This document shows positions 51,370-60,685 of a DNA stretch of 64,000 nucleotides, piece after piece. Each line of letters starts with the position of its first letter. The first letter of the stretch is position 1. A model generated the notes under the pieces. That model made no database searches. It saw nothing but the letters and a program-made list of their open reading frames with translations, and had not been told where the DNA came from. Location: assembly GCA_017626015.1 (NCBI GenBank), contig JAGAJO010000013.1, forward strand, positions 20,125-84,124. The letters run 5' to 3'. This DNA comes from Ruminococcus sp. Its GTDB lineage: Bacteria; Bacillota; Clostridia; Oscillospirales; Ruminococcaceae. The translations under genes were made by a program, and so were the position numbers.

Positions 51370-51550
51370 TTAAGGCAACACCGCACAAAGATTGTGCGGC
51401 AGATGCGCAGTCAGATTTTTCGTCAGATCGTACAGAAACAACGCAGGAATACTGTCGTATTTCAAGGAGTTTCTGTGCGATATGACGGAAAATAATGCAA
51501 GCATATGGCGTACAAAGCCGTCAGGCGGTCTTTGTGCGGTGTTGCCTTAA
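51370..51550. mobile_element. Miniature inverted-repeat element, family 1, copy B
   Basis: This is the same element as 23954-24128, with 3 substitutions, here with termini extended to TTAAGGCAACACC... and ...GGTGTTGCCTTAA. TA on each side may be a 2-bp target duplication. It lies between the moxR start and the divergent sucrose operon. Confidence 0.9.
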
Positions 51551-51590
51551 TGCAACACCGCATAACCGTTGTGTGCATATTTCCTTTATA
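51549..51590. repeat. Relic abutting inverted-repeat copy B
   Basis: ATGCAACACCGCATAACCG then TTGTGTGCATAT is nearly the same as the relic at 15749, and resembles the terminus of the 175-bp element. It begins where copy B ends, as if the newer copy inserted beside an old one. The rest of 51591-51705 is A+T-rich without a recognisable feature. Confidence 0.45.
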
Positions 51591-51705
51591 TTTATTATAA
51601 AGCATATTTAACATATTGTCAATATTGCCGTAGCTGACGATTTTTTCATCTGCGTCCTTATATTTAATGGATTTCGGGTATACTATAAAATGTTAACGGC
51701 TTATC

Positions 51706-51734
51706 TTGACTTACATTCTGAAATATGGTAAAGT
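51706..51734 (+). promoter_or_regulatory. Promoter of the sucrose operon
   Basis: TTGACT (51706-51711) and TAAAGT (51729-51734), spacer 17 bp. The transcript has a leader of about 150 nt before scrA. I see no antiterminator RAT site in it. Confidence 0.7.
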
Positions 51735-51740
51735 AAACAT

Positions 51741-51770
51741 GAAACCGATCAGAAACCGATCGGTCATTTC
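51741..51770. promoter_or_regulatory. Tandem operator just downstream of the sucrose promoter
   Basis: GAAACCGATC occurs at 51741-51750 and 51752-51761 (11-bp period, one helical turn), and the second copy runs into GGTCATTTC, completing the palindrome ACCGATCGGT (51755-51764). The position at the transcription start fits repression by a ScrR/LacI-type protein, which is not encoded in the operon. Confidence 0.6.
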
Positions 51771-51894
51771 AATAGTCAAATACTGCCGTATACTGTAAAA
51801 TATGATCATCAAGTGAGAGCAGCTCCATAAAATAAACGAAACAGACAGAGCTATTTCAGGACCTGAAAAAATACATAACAGGGAGGATTATTTT

Positions 51895-53811
51895 ATGGAT
51901 TACAGAAAATCTGCGGCAGATATCCTGTCGGCAACAGGCGGAAAAGAAAATCTGATAAGCGCCGCTCACTGCGCCACAAGACTAAGGCTTGTGATCGCTG
52001 ACAACGCAAAGGTACGCAAGGAGGAACTTGAAAGCATCGACGTTGTAAAAGGCGTATTCGAGGCGTCCGGACAGCTCCAGATCATCATAGGCACAGGAAC
52101 GGTAAACAAGGTATACGACGAATTTATCCGTGAAGCGGATATCAAAGCCGCATCAAAGGACGACGTAAAGGCTGCGGCAGCCAGCCGGCAGAGCTGGTTC
52201 AAACGGCTAATAAAGACTCTTGGAGACGTTTTTGTTCCAATTATCCCGGCGATAGTCGCAGGCGGACTTATCATGGGCATTATGGAGGCTCTGAACTTCA
52301 TGTCCGCAAACGGCTTTATTTCTCTTGATACGGACGGCTATGTTTTCACTATCTTCAAGCTGCTGTCAAACGCAGCGTTTACGTTCCTGCCCATACTCAT
52401 AGGCTATTCGGCGACTAAGGTCTTCGGCGGAAATCCCTATCTGGGCGCCGTAATAGGAATGTTCCTTATCCACCCCGAGCTTCAGAACGCATGGACTGCG
52501 TCTGCCGGTTACGACAAATCCTTTTCTATCCTGGGACTTTACGATGTCCACATGGTAGGCTACCAGGGTCACGTTATCCCGATAATAATCGCATCGTTTA
52601 TCCTTGCGTCTATCGAGAAAAAGCTTCATAAGATCGTACCCGACATCATAGATCTGTTCGTTACGCCGCTGGTCAGCCTTACAGTCACGGGCTTTGCGGT
52701 ATATACCTTTATCGGACCAGTATTCGTTGCGCTGGAAAACGGCATTATAGACGGCGTTCAGAAGCTCATTGCTATCCCCTTCGGAATAGGCTCGTTCATA
52801 ATGGGCGCATTCTATTCCTCAACGGTCGTTGCGGGTATACACCATATGTACACGGTGATAGACGTGGGACAGCTTGCAAAATTCGGGGTGACCTACTGGT
52901 TGCCTCTTGCCTCTGCGGCAAATATGGCTCAGGGAGCAGCTTGCCTTGCCGTTGCGATAAGAAGCAAAAGCAACAAGACCCGCTCAATGGCTTATCCCTC
53001 TGCGCTTTCATGTATGCTGGGAATAACCGAGCCTGCTATCTTCGGAGTAAACCTGCGCTATGTCAAGCCCTTTATATTCGGTTCGATCGGCGGCGCCTGC
53101 GGAGCAATGACCGCTTCCATACTGAGTCTGGGTGCGACTGCCACAGGCGTTACGGGAATTTTCGCAATTCTCCTTACGCTGAATCACCCTCTTAAATATA
53201 TTGTTTCCATGAGCATAGGAATGGCTGCAGCCTTTATTCTGACGTGGTTTTTCGGAACGGACAGGGTGCGGGCAGAGGCGTCCGGCGGAGGAAGTACAGC
53301 AAAGCAGAACAGCACGGCGGGAGCAGCAGCCGCAGAGATCCCGGAGGGCGGCAGCGTTATCCCGTCTCCTCTCAGCGGAAGGGTGATTCCCCTTAAAGAC
53401 GTTCCCGACGCCACCTTTGCGGAGGGCATACTGGGACTCGGAGCTGCAATAGAACCCAGTGAGGGAAAGATAACAGCTCCCATGGACGGAACAGTCGAAA
53501 CGCTTTTCGATACAAAACACGCTATCGGTCTGAAGCTTTCAAACGGTACTGAGCTGCTTATCCACATCGGGATAAACACCGTAGAGCTTGACGGAAAAGG
53601 CTTCACCGCCCATGTCAGCGAGGGAGACAGCTTTAAAAAGGGACAGACCCTTATCTCCTTTGACAAGGATCTTATAAAAAGAAAGGGATATCAGACGGTC
53701 ACGCCCGTGCTTGTAAGCAATACCGACGATTATGCTTCGGTAGAGCAGGCGGCTGAGGGAACGGTAAAAATGTCGGATATCCTGCTTAATCTCAAAAAAG
53801 TCGGTGAATAA
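51895..53811 (+). CDS. scrA: PTS transporter, sucrose/beta-glucoside type, IIBCA
   Basis: The 638-aa protein has the IIB domain (1-85) with the phosphorylated Cys in HCATRLRL, the membrane IIC domain (about 105-455; FVPIIPAIVAGGLIMG; GITEPAIFGVNLRY) and a C-terminal IIA domain (about 480-638) with its His in LLIHIGINTVELDG. It imports and phosphorylates the sugar. The following scrB (GH32) and fructokinase genes make sucrose the likely substrate. CAGGGAGG precedes ATG 51895. Confidence 0.93.
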   Translation: MDYRKSAADILSATGGKENLISAAHCATRLRLVIADNAKVRKEELESIDVVKGVFEASGQLQIIIGTGTVNKVYDEFIREADIKAASKDDVKAAAASRQSWFKRLIKTLGDVFVPIIPAIVAGGLIMGIMEALNFMSANGFISLDTDGYVFTIFKLLSNAAFTFLPILIGYSATKVFGGNPYLGAVIGMFLIHPELQNAWTASAGYDKSFSILGLYDVHMVGYQGHVIPIIIASFILASIEKKLHKIVPDIIDLFVTPLVSLTVTGFAVYTFIGPVFVALENGIIDGVQKLIAIPFGIGSFIMGAFYSSTVVAGIHHMYTVIDVGQLAKFGVTYWLPLASAANMAQGAACLAVAIRSKSNKTRSMAYPSALSCMLGITEPAIFGVNLRYVKPFIFGSIGGACGAMTASILSLGATATGVTGIFAILLTLNHPLKYIVSMSIGMAAAFILTWFFGTDRVRAEASGGGSTAKQNSTAGAAAAEIPEGGSVIPSPLSGRVIPLKDVPDATFAEGILGLGAAIEPSEGKITAPMDGTVETLFDTKHAIGLKLSNGTELLIHIGINTVELDGKGFTAHVSEGDSFKKGQTLISFDKDLIKRKGYQTVTPVLVSNTDDYASVEQAAEGTVKMSDILLNLKKVGE

Positions 53812-53812
53812 A

Positions 53813-55159
53813 ATGGAAAAATTCAGACAGAAGCTTCATATCGAACCGCCGGAGGGCTGGCTCAACGACCCCAACGGACTAAGCTTTTTCAAGGACGAAT
53901 ACCATGTCTTTTTCCAGTACAGCCCCGGATCTCCCGAGGGAAGAACTCCCCGCTGCTGGGGACACTGCAAGGGCAGGGAGCTTTTCTCAATGAGCTACGA
54001 GGGAATAGCTGTCTCTCCTGAAATACCGGAGGAACGCAACGGCGTATATTCCGGCAGCGCAGTGGAAAACGGCGGTATTCTTCACATCTTCTATACGGGA
54101 AATGTCAAGGAAAAGGGCGATTTCAACTATGTGACCAACGGCAGGGGCGCAAACGTTATCCGCATATCCACAGCCGACGGAGTACACTTTGGCGAAAAGC
54201 AGGTGCTGCTGCGGAATCCCGATTACCCCGATTTCTGCTCCTGCCACGTCCGTGACCCAAAGGTCTGGATAGAAAACGGCGTGTGGAAAATGGTGCTGGG
54301 GGCGAGAACGGCAGACGATCACGGCTGCGTTCTGGTATATACCTCCGGCGACGGCGAGAATTGGAGCTATGTGACCTGCGTCAGCAAGCCGGACTTCGGA
54401 TATATGTGGGAATGTCCCGACTATTTCAGCATCGGCGGAAAGGGATATCTCAGCGTTTCTCCCCAGGGACTTCCCCACTTCGATACAAAATTTCAGAATG
54501 TTTTTCAGTCGGGCTATTTCACTCTGAGCGGAACGCTGGAGGACAACGCTCCGGAGGAATTTTACGAATGGGACATGGGCTTTGACTTTTACGCCCCGCA
54601 GACCTTCGAGGCTCCCGGCGGCAGAAGGGTACTGATAGGCTGGATGGGAATGGACAACCAGGCGGATTACGGCAATGCGACCACTGCGCTGGGCTGGCAG
54701 CACTGTCTGACTCTCCCGAGGGAGATCACCGTGCTGGAAAACGGCAGACTGGCTCAGAATCCCGTTGCAGAGCTTAACGGACTGTTCGGCGAAAAAAAAT
54801 CTCTTTCTGACGGAGAGACCTCCGAGGTAAAACTTCCCTTTGACTTTTCGACAAGGGCTGACGGAAAATTCACGGCGGAGCTTGACGGCAGACTCAGGCT
54901 TGAATACGTTCCGTCGGAGAAAATATTCCGCCTTGTATTCGCCGACGAGCTTTACGGCTGCGGACGCACTGAAAGAAAAGCCGTTATCGGAAAGCTTGAG
55001 GATATACGCATTATCGCCGATATGTCCAGTCTTGAAATATACCTTAACGGAGGGGAAACGGTTTTTGGCACGAGATTTTATCCTGACGGCGAAAGCGTGC
55101 GGCTTACCGTTTCAGGCAGTGTAAGCGCAGCGCTAAGGAATTTTTTAAAGGAGGACTAA
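53813..55159 (+). CDS. scrB: Sucrose-6-phosphate hydrolase, GH32
   Basis: ATG 53813 lies 1 base after the scrA stop; a GTG at 53804 is the alternative. The 448-aa enzyme shows the GH32 motifs: nucleophile Asp in GWLNDPNG, the stabilising Asp in CHVRDPKVW and the acid/base Glu in MWECPDYF; a C-terminal beta-sandwich follows (about 320-448). It splits sucrose-6-phosphate from the PTS into glucose-6-phosphate and fructose. Cytosolic, as no signal peptide is present. Confidence 0.94.
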   Translation: MEKFRQKLHIEPPEGWLNDPNGLSFFKDEYHVFFQYSPGSPEGRTPRCWGHCKGRELFSMSYEGIAVSPEIPEERNGVYSGSAVENGGILHIFYTGNVKEKGDFNYVTNGRGANVIRISTADGVHFGEKQVLLRNPDYPDFCSCHVRDPKVWIENGVWKMVLGARTADDHGCVLVYTSGDGENWSYVTCVSKPDFGYMWECPDYFSIGGKGYLSVSPQGLPHFDTKFQNVFQSGYFTLSGTLEDNAPEEFYEWDMGFDFYAPQTFEAPGGRRVLIGWMGMDNQADYGNATTALGWQHCLTLPREITVLENGRLAQNPVAELNGLFGEKKSLSDGETSEVKLPFDFSTRADGKFTAELDGRLRLEYVPSEKIFRLVFADELYGCGRTERKAVIGKLEDIRIIADMSSLEIYLNGGETVFGTRFYPDGESVRLTVSGSVSAALRNFLKED

Positions 55160-55162
55160 GGC

Positions 55163-56113
55163 ATGAAAGACCGTCTTATAGCAATAGGCGAAGCGCTTAT
55201 CGACTTTATCCCGCAGCAGACGGGCTGTGATTTTTCACGGGTGGAGAGCTTTTCCCCGAAATGCGGCGGCGCTCCCGCCAACGTCTGCGGAGCGTACTCT
55301 GTACTGGGCGGAAGCTCTGCGATCATCACACAGCTGGGCGACGACCCTTTCGGTCATAAGATCGCAAAGGAGCTTGAAGGCTACGGCGTGGATACCTCCT
55401 GCATAAGCTTTACGGACAAGGCAAACACTGCCCTTGCTTTTGTAAGCCTTGCCGACAACGGCAACAGAACATTCTCCTTCTACCGAAAGCCGTCTGCCGA
55501 TATGCTGTTTTCGGCAAAGCAGCTCAAAAGGGAGTGGTTCGACAACGCCTATGCGCTGCATTTCTGTTCCGTATCCTTAGGAGATTTCCCCATGAAGGAA
55601 GCCCATGTAAAAGCCATAGAGCTTGCGAAGCAGGCGGGGGCGATAATTAGCTTTGACCCCAATCTCCGTTTTATGCTCTGGGAGGACAAAAAGGCTCTTT
55701 GCCGTACCGTGAACGAGTTTATCCCAAGGTCCGATATTGTGAAGATCTCCGACGAGGAGCTCGAATTTATAACGGGAGAAAAGGACATAAGGGCGGCTCT
55801 GCCGAAGCTTTTTACGGAAGAGGTAAAGCTTGTGGTGTATACCTGCGGAAAGGACGGCGCATACGCCTTTACAAGATCCGCAGAGGCTTATTCCGAGAGC
55901 GAAAGAGTGGCTGCGTCAGACACTACGGGCGCAGGAGACGGATTTATCGGTTCGCTGCTGTATGCGCTATGCTCATTGGGTATAACGCCTGAGGGGCTTT
56001 CCGCAATGAGAGAAGATCAGCTGAAAAAATGTCTTGATTTTGCAAACAGATTCTGCGGCGAAAGCGTTACCCGCAAGGGAGCGATCGACTCGTACAGAAG
56101 GATCGAATTTTAA
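55163..56113 (+). CDS. scrK: Fructokinase, PfkB/ribokinase family
   Basis: The 316-aa protein starts MKDRLIAIGEALIDFIP with the family's first motif (CGGAPANVCGAYSVLGG) and ends with the active-site signature ASDTTGAGDGFIGSL. It phosphorylates the fructose released by ScrB. AAAGGAGG precedes ATG 55163, 3 bases after scrB. Confidence 0.94.
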   Translation: MKDRLIAIGEALIDFIPQQTGCDFSRVESFSPKCGGAPANVCGAYSVLGGSSAIITQLGDDPFGHKIAKELEGYGVDTSCISFTDKANTALAFVSLADNGNRTFSFYRKPSADMLFSAKQLKREWFDNAYALHFCSVSLGDFPMKEAHVKAIELAKQAGAIISFDPNLRFMLWEDKKALCRTVNEFIPRSDIVKISDEELEFITGEKDIRAALPKLFTEEVKLVVYTCGKDGAYAFTRSAEAYSESERVAASDTTGAGDGFIGSLLYALCSLGITPEGLSAMREDQLKKCLDFANRFCGESVTRKGAIDSYRRIEF

Positions 56114-56132
56114 GGCGTTTACGGAGGAAAAT

Positions 56133-57287
56133 ATGTATTTGCTTTTACTTTCGGTAATTTATCTTGCTTTTATAAGTCTGGGACTTCCGGACTCTCTGCT
56201 GGGGGCGGCATGGCCTGTCATGAGACAAAGCTTTGACGTTCCGGTATCGTACATGGGATTTATTTCAATGATAATTTCAGGCGGCACGATAATTTCAAGT
56301 CTGATGTCGGAAAGGATAACAAGGCTGCTCAGTACAAGGGCTGTAACGACTGTAAGCGTTTTTCTTACGGCAGCCGCACTTTTCGGATTTTCCACCGTAA
56401 CGGAATTCTGGCAGCTTTGCCTGTGGGGTATCCCCTACGGACTTGGTGCGGGGGCTATAGACGCTGCGCTGAACAATTACGTTTCACTGCACTACAGCTC
56501 CCGCCATATGAGCTGGCTCCACTGTTTCTGGGGAGTGGGAACGATCGTCAGCCCTTACATAATGAGCTATGCTCTCGCACATTCCGGCTGGAACAGCGGC
56601 TATAGGACAGTTTCGTTCATACAGCTCGGCATAGTTATCGTCCTCGCCGTAACGCTTCCTGTATGGAAAATAAACGGCGTTGAAAGCAGCAGCTCCGATA
56701 AGGAAAAGGTCGTGGGGATAAAGGGAGCTGTCAGCATAAAGGGAGTGCCCTGTCTGCTGATAGGCTTTTTCTCCTACTGTGCGGCTGAAGCCACTGCAAT
56801 GTTCTGGACCAGCAGCTATCTTGTGGGCGTAAGAAATATCCCGGAAAAAACCGCTGCCGCTTTCGCTTCACTTTTCTTTATAGGCATTACCTCCGGACGT
56901 TTTGCGGCGGGATTTATTTCCGACAGACTGGGAGACAGAAACATGATAAGGCTCGGCACTGCTATCGCTCTTCTGGGAACGCTGTTCATCATGCTGCCCG
57001 TAAGATCGGATATCCCTGCACTTGCGGGATTTATAACGGTAGGGATAGGCTGTGCGCCGATCTATCCATGTATCATACACTCAACGCCGTCGAATTTCGG
57101 CGCAGAAAATTCCCGTGCGATCATCGGCATACAGATGGCAAGCGCATATGTCGGCTCGACCTTTATGCCTCCCCTTTTCGGACTGATCGCAAATCACATA
57201 AGTCTCAGACTGATGCCATTTTACATGGCGGCATTTTTCCTGCTGATGATATTTATGACGGAAAAGACCTTTGCACGAAATAACTAA
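56133..57287 (+). CDS. Major facilitator superfamily transporter
   Basis: I chose ATG 56133 (MYLLLLSVIYLAFISLGLPD), after CGGAGG; the frame is open further upstream inside scrK but without a start signal. The 384-aa protein has twelve predicted spans and resembles the fucose-permease-like MFS group (LPDSLLGAAWPVMRQSFDVPVSYMG; GRFAAGFISDRLGDRNMIRLG). As last gene of the sucrose operon it may import or export a sugar; the substrate is unknown. Confidence 0.88.
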   Translation: MYLLLLSVIYLAFISLGLPDSLLGAAWPVMRQSFDVPVSYMGFISMIISGGTIISSLMSERITRLLSTRAVTTVSVFLTAAALFGFSTVTEFWQLCLWGIPYGLGAGAIDAALNNYVSLHYSSRHMSWLHCFWGVGTIVSPYIMSYALAHSGWNSGYRTVSFIQLGIVIVLAVTLPVWKINGVESSSSDKEKVVGIKGAVSIKGVPCLLIGFFSYCAAEATAMFWTSSYLVGVRNIPEKTAAAFASLFFIGITSGRFAAGFISDRLGDRNMIRLGTAIALLGTLFIMLPVRSDIPALAGFITVGIGCAPIYPCIIHSTPSNFGAENSRAIIGIQMASAYVGSTFMPPLFGLIANHISLRLMPFYMAAFFLLMIFMTEKTFARNN

Positions 57288-57291
57288 AAAC

Positions 57292-57331
57292 GCAGCTCCG
57301 CACACATATCATGCGGAGCTGCTGTCTTTTT
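57292..57331 (+). terminator. Terminator of the sucrose operon
   Basis: GCAGCTCCGCA (57292-57302) pairs perfectly with TGCGGAGCTGC (57312-57322), followed by TGTCTTTTT. Confidence 0.85.
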
Positions 57332-57333
57332 CG

Positions 57334-59034
57334 TTACCCGTTGTTGCCGTAATAAATCTCATAATCCGATATCATGCTGAGAAGCTCGTTTGCGTCGGGA
57401 GCTATCCCCGTAACGGTATCTCTTATCTGCTGCATGGTAAACGGCTTTTCGGCGCTGCTGTTTCTGAGAGTCATGGCAAATTCCGCTGCGCCTGCCGCAA
57501 GTCTCATATTGTCCCCCATTTTTTCCGATGAAACATATGAATCAAGAGTGACAGCCTTATCTATAAGCCTGCTTTCGTCCTCGTCAGCCTCCTTGTATCT
57601 TACCGAAACGGTAAGCAGCTCTCCCTCAAGTCCCTCTGCGGACTGATTTTCACTGACAGGGTAGCTTACGTCCGACTGATATTTCAGAGTTTTTCCCGAG
57701 CCGCCCAGCTTTGCACCGTCAGCCGTGATTATCTCATACAGCGCAGTCACCTGCTGTCCGGAGCCTACATCGCCTGCGTCCTTGGTATCGTCCTCGAAAT
57801 CCTCGTCATCAAGAAGCCTGTTCTCGTAGCCTACCAGCTTGTAATACGCCACGTTTGCAGGGTTGAACTCCACCTGTACCTTTGTATCCTTGGCAACGGT
57901 GTAGAGAGTACCGCTCATTTCCGTTACAAGGACTCTCTCCGCCTCGTCAACGCTGTCTATATAAGCGTAGTTTCCGTTTCCGTTGTCTGCAAGAGCCTCC
58001 AGCTTGTTGTCCTTGTAATTTCCCGTGCCGAAGCCAAGCACGGACAGGAATATGCCATTGTCCCGCTTCTCTTCAATAAGCTCTGTAAGCCCCTCCTCAG
58101 AGGATACTCCCACATTCAGATCGCCGTCCGTCGCCAGAATGACCCTGTTGTTTCCGCCTTCTATGAAATATCTCTCGGCGATGTCGTAGGCGGTATTTAT
58201 TCCGTCCGCTCCCGCTGTTGCTCCGCCTGCTGTAAGACTGTTGAGACATTCGCAGATGTAATCTGATTTTGCTCCGCTGGTACCCTCCAGCACTACCTCG
58301 TCGCTTCCTGCATAGGTAACGATAGAAACGGTGTCCCCTTCGTTAAGATTTCCCGCCAGCATTGAAAACGCCTGCTGTACCAGCGGCAGCTTGTCATATG
58401 CGCTCATTGAACCGCTCACGTCGATAAGAAATACGATATTGGAATCTATATCCCGTGTTTCTATCTCCTCCGCCTGAAGTCCAACCAGCATAAGCTTTGA
58501 ATCCTCATTCCACGGACAGTCGGAAAGCTCGGTAGTTATGGATATCCTGTCGCCGTTTTCCGGCTGTGGATAGCTATACTTGAAATAATTTATAAACTCC
58601 TCCGTCCTTACGGCATCGGGATTGATCTCCTCACGGTTGTCGATCATACGCCTTACATTGGTAAAGGAAGCGGTGTCAACGTCTGTGGAAAATGTTGAAA
58701 GGGGATATTCTGCAACGCTTTTAAACTCGTTCTCTATGATCTTGTTGTATTCCTCCGCATACAGACCGTCGTTCATTTCCGGAGCGTCAAATTCCGCATC
58801 ATAGAAGTCTTCTGCGGTTTTATTATCATTTTCAGCCATGCCGTCGTTGGTATTCATATCATACCTGTTATTTCCCGTGATATTTTCCTGCTGCGTTCCG
58901 ACATCGGATCTATAGGGTCCTCCACCCTTGCTGTCAGATCCGTCGTTTCCGCAGGAGCCAAGCATGACCGCTGTCAGTATTACCGATACGGCTGCTGCCG
59001 CTGTTCTCATTAATCTGTCATATCTCTTTTTCAT
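57334..59034 (-). CDS. VWA-domain lipoprotein, YfbK-like
   Basis: In 566 aa the lipobox Cys is in AVMLGSC (about residue 28). The N-terminal YfbK segment reads EYNKIIENEFKSVAEYPLSTFSTDVDTASFTNVRRMI. The VWA domain (about 195-370) has a complete MIDAS start, FLIDVSGSMS, with later Thr and Asp (ATDGDLNVGVSS). The DUF3520-type C-terminus follows. It should be an outer-face, metal-dependent binding protein. It lies downstream of the sigma/anti-sigma pair, separated by a hairpin (AGACCTC/GAGGTCT, 59061-59089). Confidence 0.88.
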   Translation of the reverse strand: MKKRYDRLMRTAAAAVSVILTAVMLGSCGNDGSDSKGGGPYRSDVGTQQENITGNNRYDMNTNDGMAENDNKTAEDFYDAEFDAPEMNDGLYAEEYNKIIENEFKSVAEYPLSTFSTDVDTASFTNVRRMIDNREEINPDAVRTEEFINYFKYSYPQPENGDRISITTELSDCPWNEDSKLMLVGLQAEEIETRDIDSNIVFLIDVSGSMSAYDKLPLVQQAFSMLAGNLNEGDTVSIVTYAGSDEVVLEGTSGAKSDYICECLNSLTAGGATAGADGINTAYDIAERYFIEGGNNRVILATDGDLNVGVSSEEGLTELIEEKRDNGIFLSVLGFGTGNYKDNKLEALADNGNGNYAYIDSVDEAERVLVTEMSGTLYTVAKDTKVQVEFNPANVAYYKLVGYENRLLDDEDFEDDTKDAGDVGSGQQVTALYEIITADGAKLGGSGKTLKYQSDVSYPVSENQSAEGLEGELLTVSVRYKEADEDESRLIDKAVTLDSYVSSEKMGDNMRLAAGAAEFAMTLRNSSAEKPFTMQQIRDTVTGIAPDANELLSMISDYEIYYGNNG

Positions 59035-59107
59035 AGTTGTTCCGTCCTTTCTTCGACAGACCTCACCAGAAGCTTCCGTAGAGGTCTGTTAATGCCGGAG
59101 GAAAGCG

Positions 59108-59959
59108 CTAGGCTTCCTGCCAGCTTTCGATAAATCCCTGAAGATCCTTTTGGTCACAGTATTTCATTCTGTCGTAGTAAAAATCGTTTTGCCCAAGCTC
59201 TGCCTTATCCACCGTGCGTGAATTTTCGCCTAGAGAATCCCAGCCGTTGTGGAAAACCGCACCTCCGTCCAGCGTTATCTCTATCTGGGGAGCGTTCTCA
59301 AAGGTGATGTACCAATCCTCTCCGTCCCTAGCCAGCGGCAGCAGGTATTCTCTGTTTTCCTGGAGTATATACGGCGTGGAGCTTTCAAGGGTGATGCTTC
59401 CGCTTATTTTCTCTCCGTCTCTGGAATAAAAGCCCTGTATCTCCAGCTCATAGTCCGCACCGTATGTATTAAGACTAGCCGAAAGCACCTTTACGTCCGC
59501 AAAATATTCCGTCTGAGCCAGTACGTTTTCCTCAACGAAATATTCGTCTCCGTCCGCTTCGTAGCTTTTGTATGCCATGGTGCTTGTTGGGCTGAGACTC
59601 AGCTCGCTGTACCTTATCGCTGTCGCTTCGTCCGCATCTGCCGGCGGTACGTTTGCGGCAGTATCATTTTTGTCGGCTGTATAACTGCTGTCTGTATTAT
59701 CCGTTTTGTTCTTATCCGGATTATTGAAATTTCCGAATGCTTTTGTTCCTGCCGCAAAAGCGAACACTGCCGCCGCTGCTGTAACGAGCCAGAAATAGCT
59801 TTTCTTTGTCTGTGCTATATTCTTTCCGTGTGCAATGTTTGTATCCGTTTTGTCCGTATTACTGTCTATCCTGCTTTCGATCCTGTTCCACAGCTTATCC
59901 ATATCGGGCGCAGTATCATGGATATGCCGCTTGTATTCGTATTTAAGATTGTCAGCCAT
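59108..59959 (-). CDS. Putative anti-sigma factor with one membrane span
   Basis: In 283 aa a cytosolic N-terminus (1-50, DMDKLWNRIESRID) precedes one membrane span (about 54-72, YFWLVTAAAAVFAFAAGTKAF), an Asp/Asn/Thr/Lys-rich stretch and an extracellular domain without known motif. The start overlaps the sigma gene by 8 bases. Gene order and topology are those of anti-sigma factors paired with ECF sigma factors; no zinc-binding HxxxCxxC motif is seen. Confidence 0.7.
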   Translation of the reverse strand: MADNLKYEYKRHIHDTAPDMDKLWNRIESRIDSNTDKTDTNIAHGKNIAQTKKSYFWLVTAAAAVFAFAAGTKAFGNFNNPDKNKTDNTDSSYTADKNDTAANVPPADADEATAIRYSELSLSPTSTMAYKSYEADGDEYFVEENVLAQTEYFADVKVLSASLNTYGADYELEIQGFYSRDGEKISGSITLESSTPYILQENREYLLPLARDGEDWYITFENAPQIEITLDGGAVFHNGWDSLGENSRTVDKAELGQNDFYYDRMKYCDQKDLQGFIESWQEA

Positions 59960-60503
59960 TAATACTGCCCTCCTTTACTGTTTTTCTAAGTTTTGAAACA
60001 GCCTGACGGTATTTCCACGTAACAGTACCAAGAGGTTTGCCCAGCGTTTTGCTTATCTCCTTAAACGTAAGCTCAAAGCCCAGTCTGAGGTTTATTATCT
60101 CTCTCTCCTCAGCGTTAAGAAGCTCCAGCGCTTTCTCGAAGGTAACGTTCCCTATGACCGTTTCGTCTGTTAAAACCGTATCAGCCGGTTCCTCGTGATA
60201 AACGTCCTCGTCGTCGAGGGTATAGCTTTCCCGCCTTCGCTTGCGCAGAAAGTCCACAGCCATATTCCTCGCCATGACGGTTATGTATCGCTTATGCCCT
60301 GTACCCGATCGGTACTGCCCGGCTGTTTCCCACAGTCTCAGAAAGAAATCCGACGTGAGATCCTCAGCGTCCTGAGGACTTTTCACCACTGCCAGCATCT
60401 GATGATATATCAGTCTGCCGTAAGCGTTGTAGATATCCCTGAGACCGTTTTTGTTTTTTTCCAAAATCAGCTTCATTTTGAAATCAAACTCATTGTCGGT
60501 CAT
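59952..60503 (-). CDS. ECF-type RNA polymerase sigma factor
   Basis: The 183-aa protein has region 2 (IYNAYGRLIYHQMLAVVKSPQDAEDLTSDFFLRLWE; the DAEDL motif) and region 4 (LNAEEREIINLRLGFELTFKEISKTLGKPLGTVTWKYRQAVSKLRK). It should direct a small regulon, probably including its own operon with the anti-sigma and VWA genes. ATG 60503 follows AAGGGTG. Confidence 0.9.
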   Translation of the reverse strand: MTDNEFDFKMKLILEKNKNGLRDIYNAYGRLIYHQMLAVVKSPQDAEDLTSDFFLRLWETAGQYRSGTGHKRYITVMARNMAVDFLRKRRRESYTLDDEDVYHEEPADTVLTDETVIGNVTFEKALELLNAEEREIINLRLGFELTFKEISKTLGKPLGTVTWKYRQAVSKLRKTVKEGSING

Positions 60504-60685
60504 TGCTTCATCACCCTTCGATAACTTATATACGTTTTAACACGGCATTTTTATGGTGTGATACTGTACAAATATTTCATACTGTTTTTGTTTATTATGC
60601 CGGTTTCTTGTCCGTTTTCCGTTTAAAAAATAAATTATAACACATTATATCATATTTCGGCATCAATTGCAAACCCTTTTATTTA
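60504..60685. other. Upstream region of the ECF sigma operon
   Basis: No ORF. The sequence is A+T-rich. On the minus strand GAAACCGG near 60601-60608 could be an ECF-type -35, but I see no matching -10 with confidence. Confidence 0.25.
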
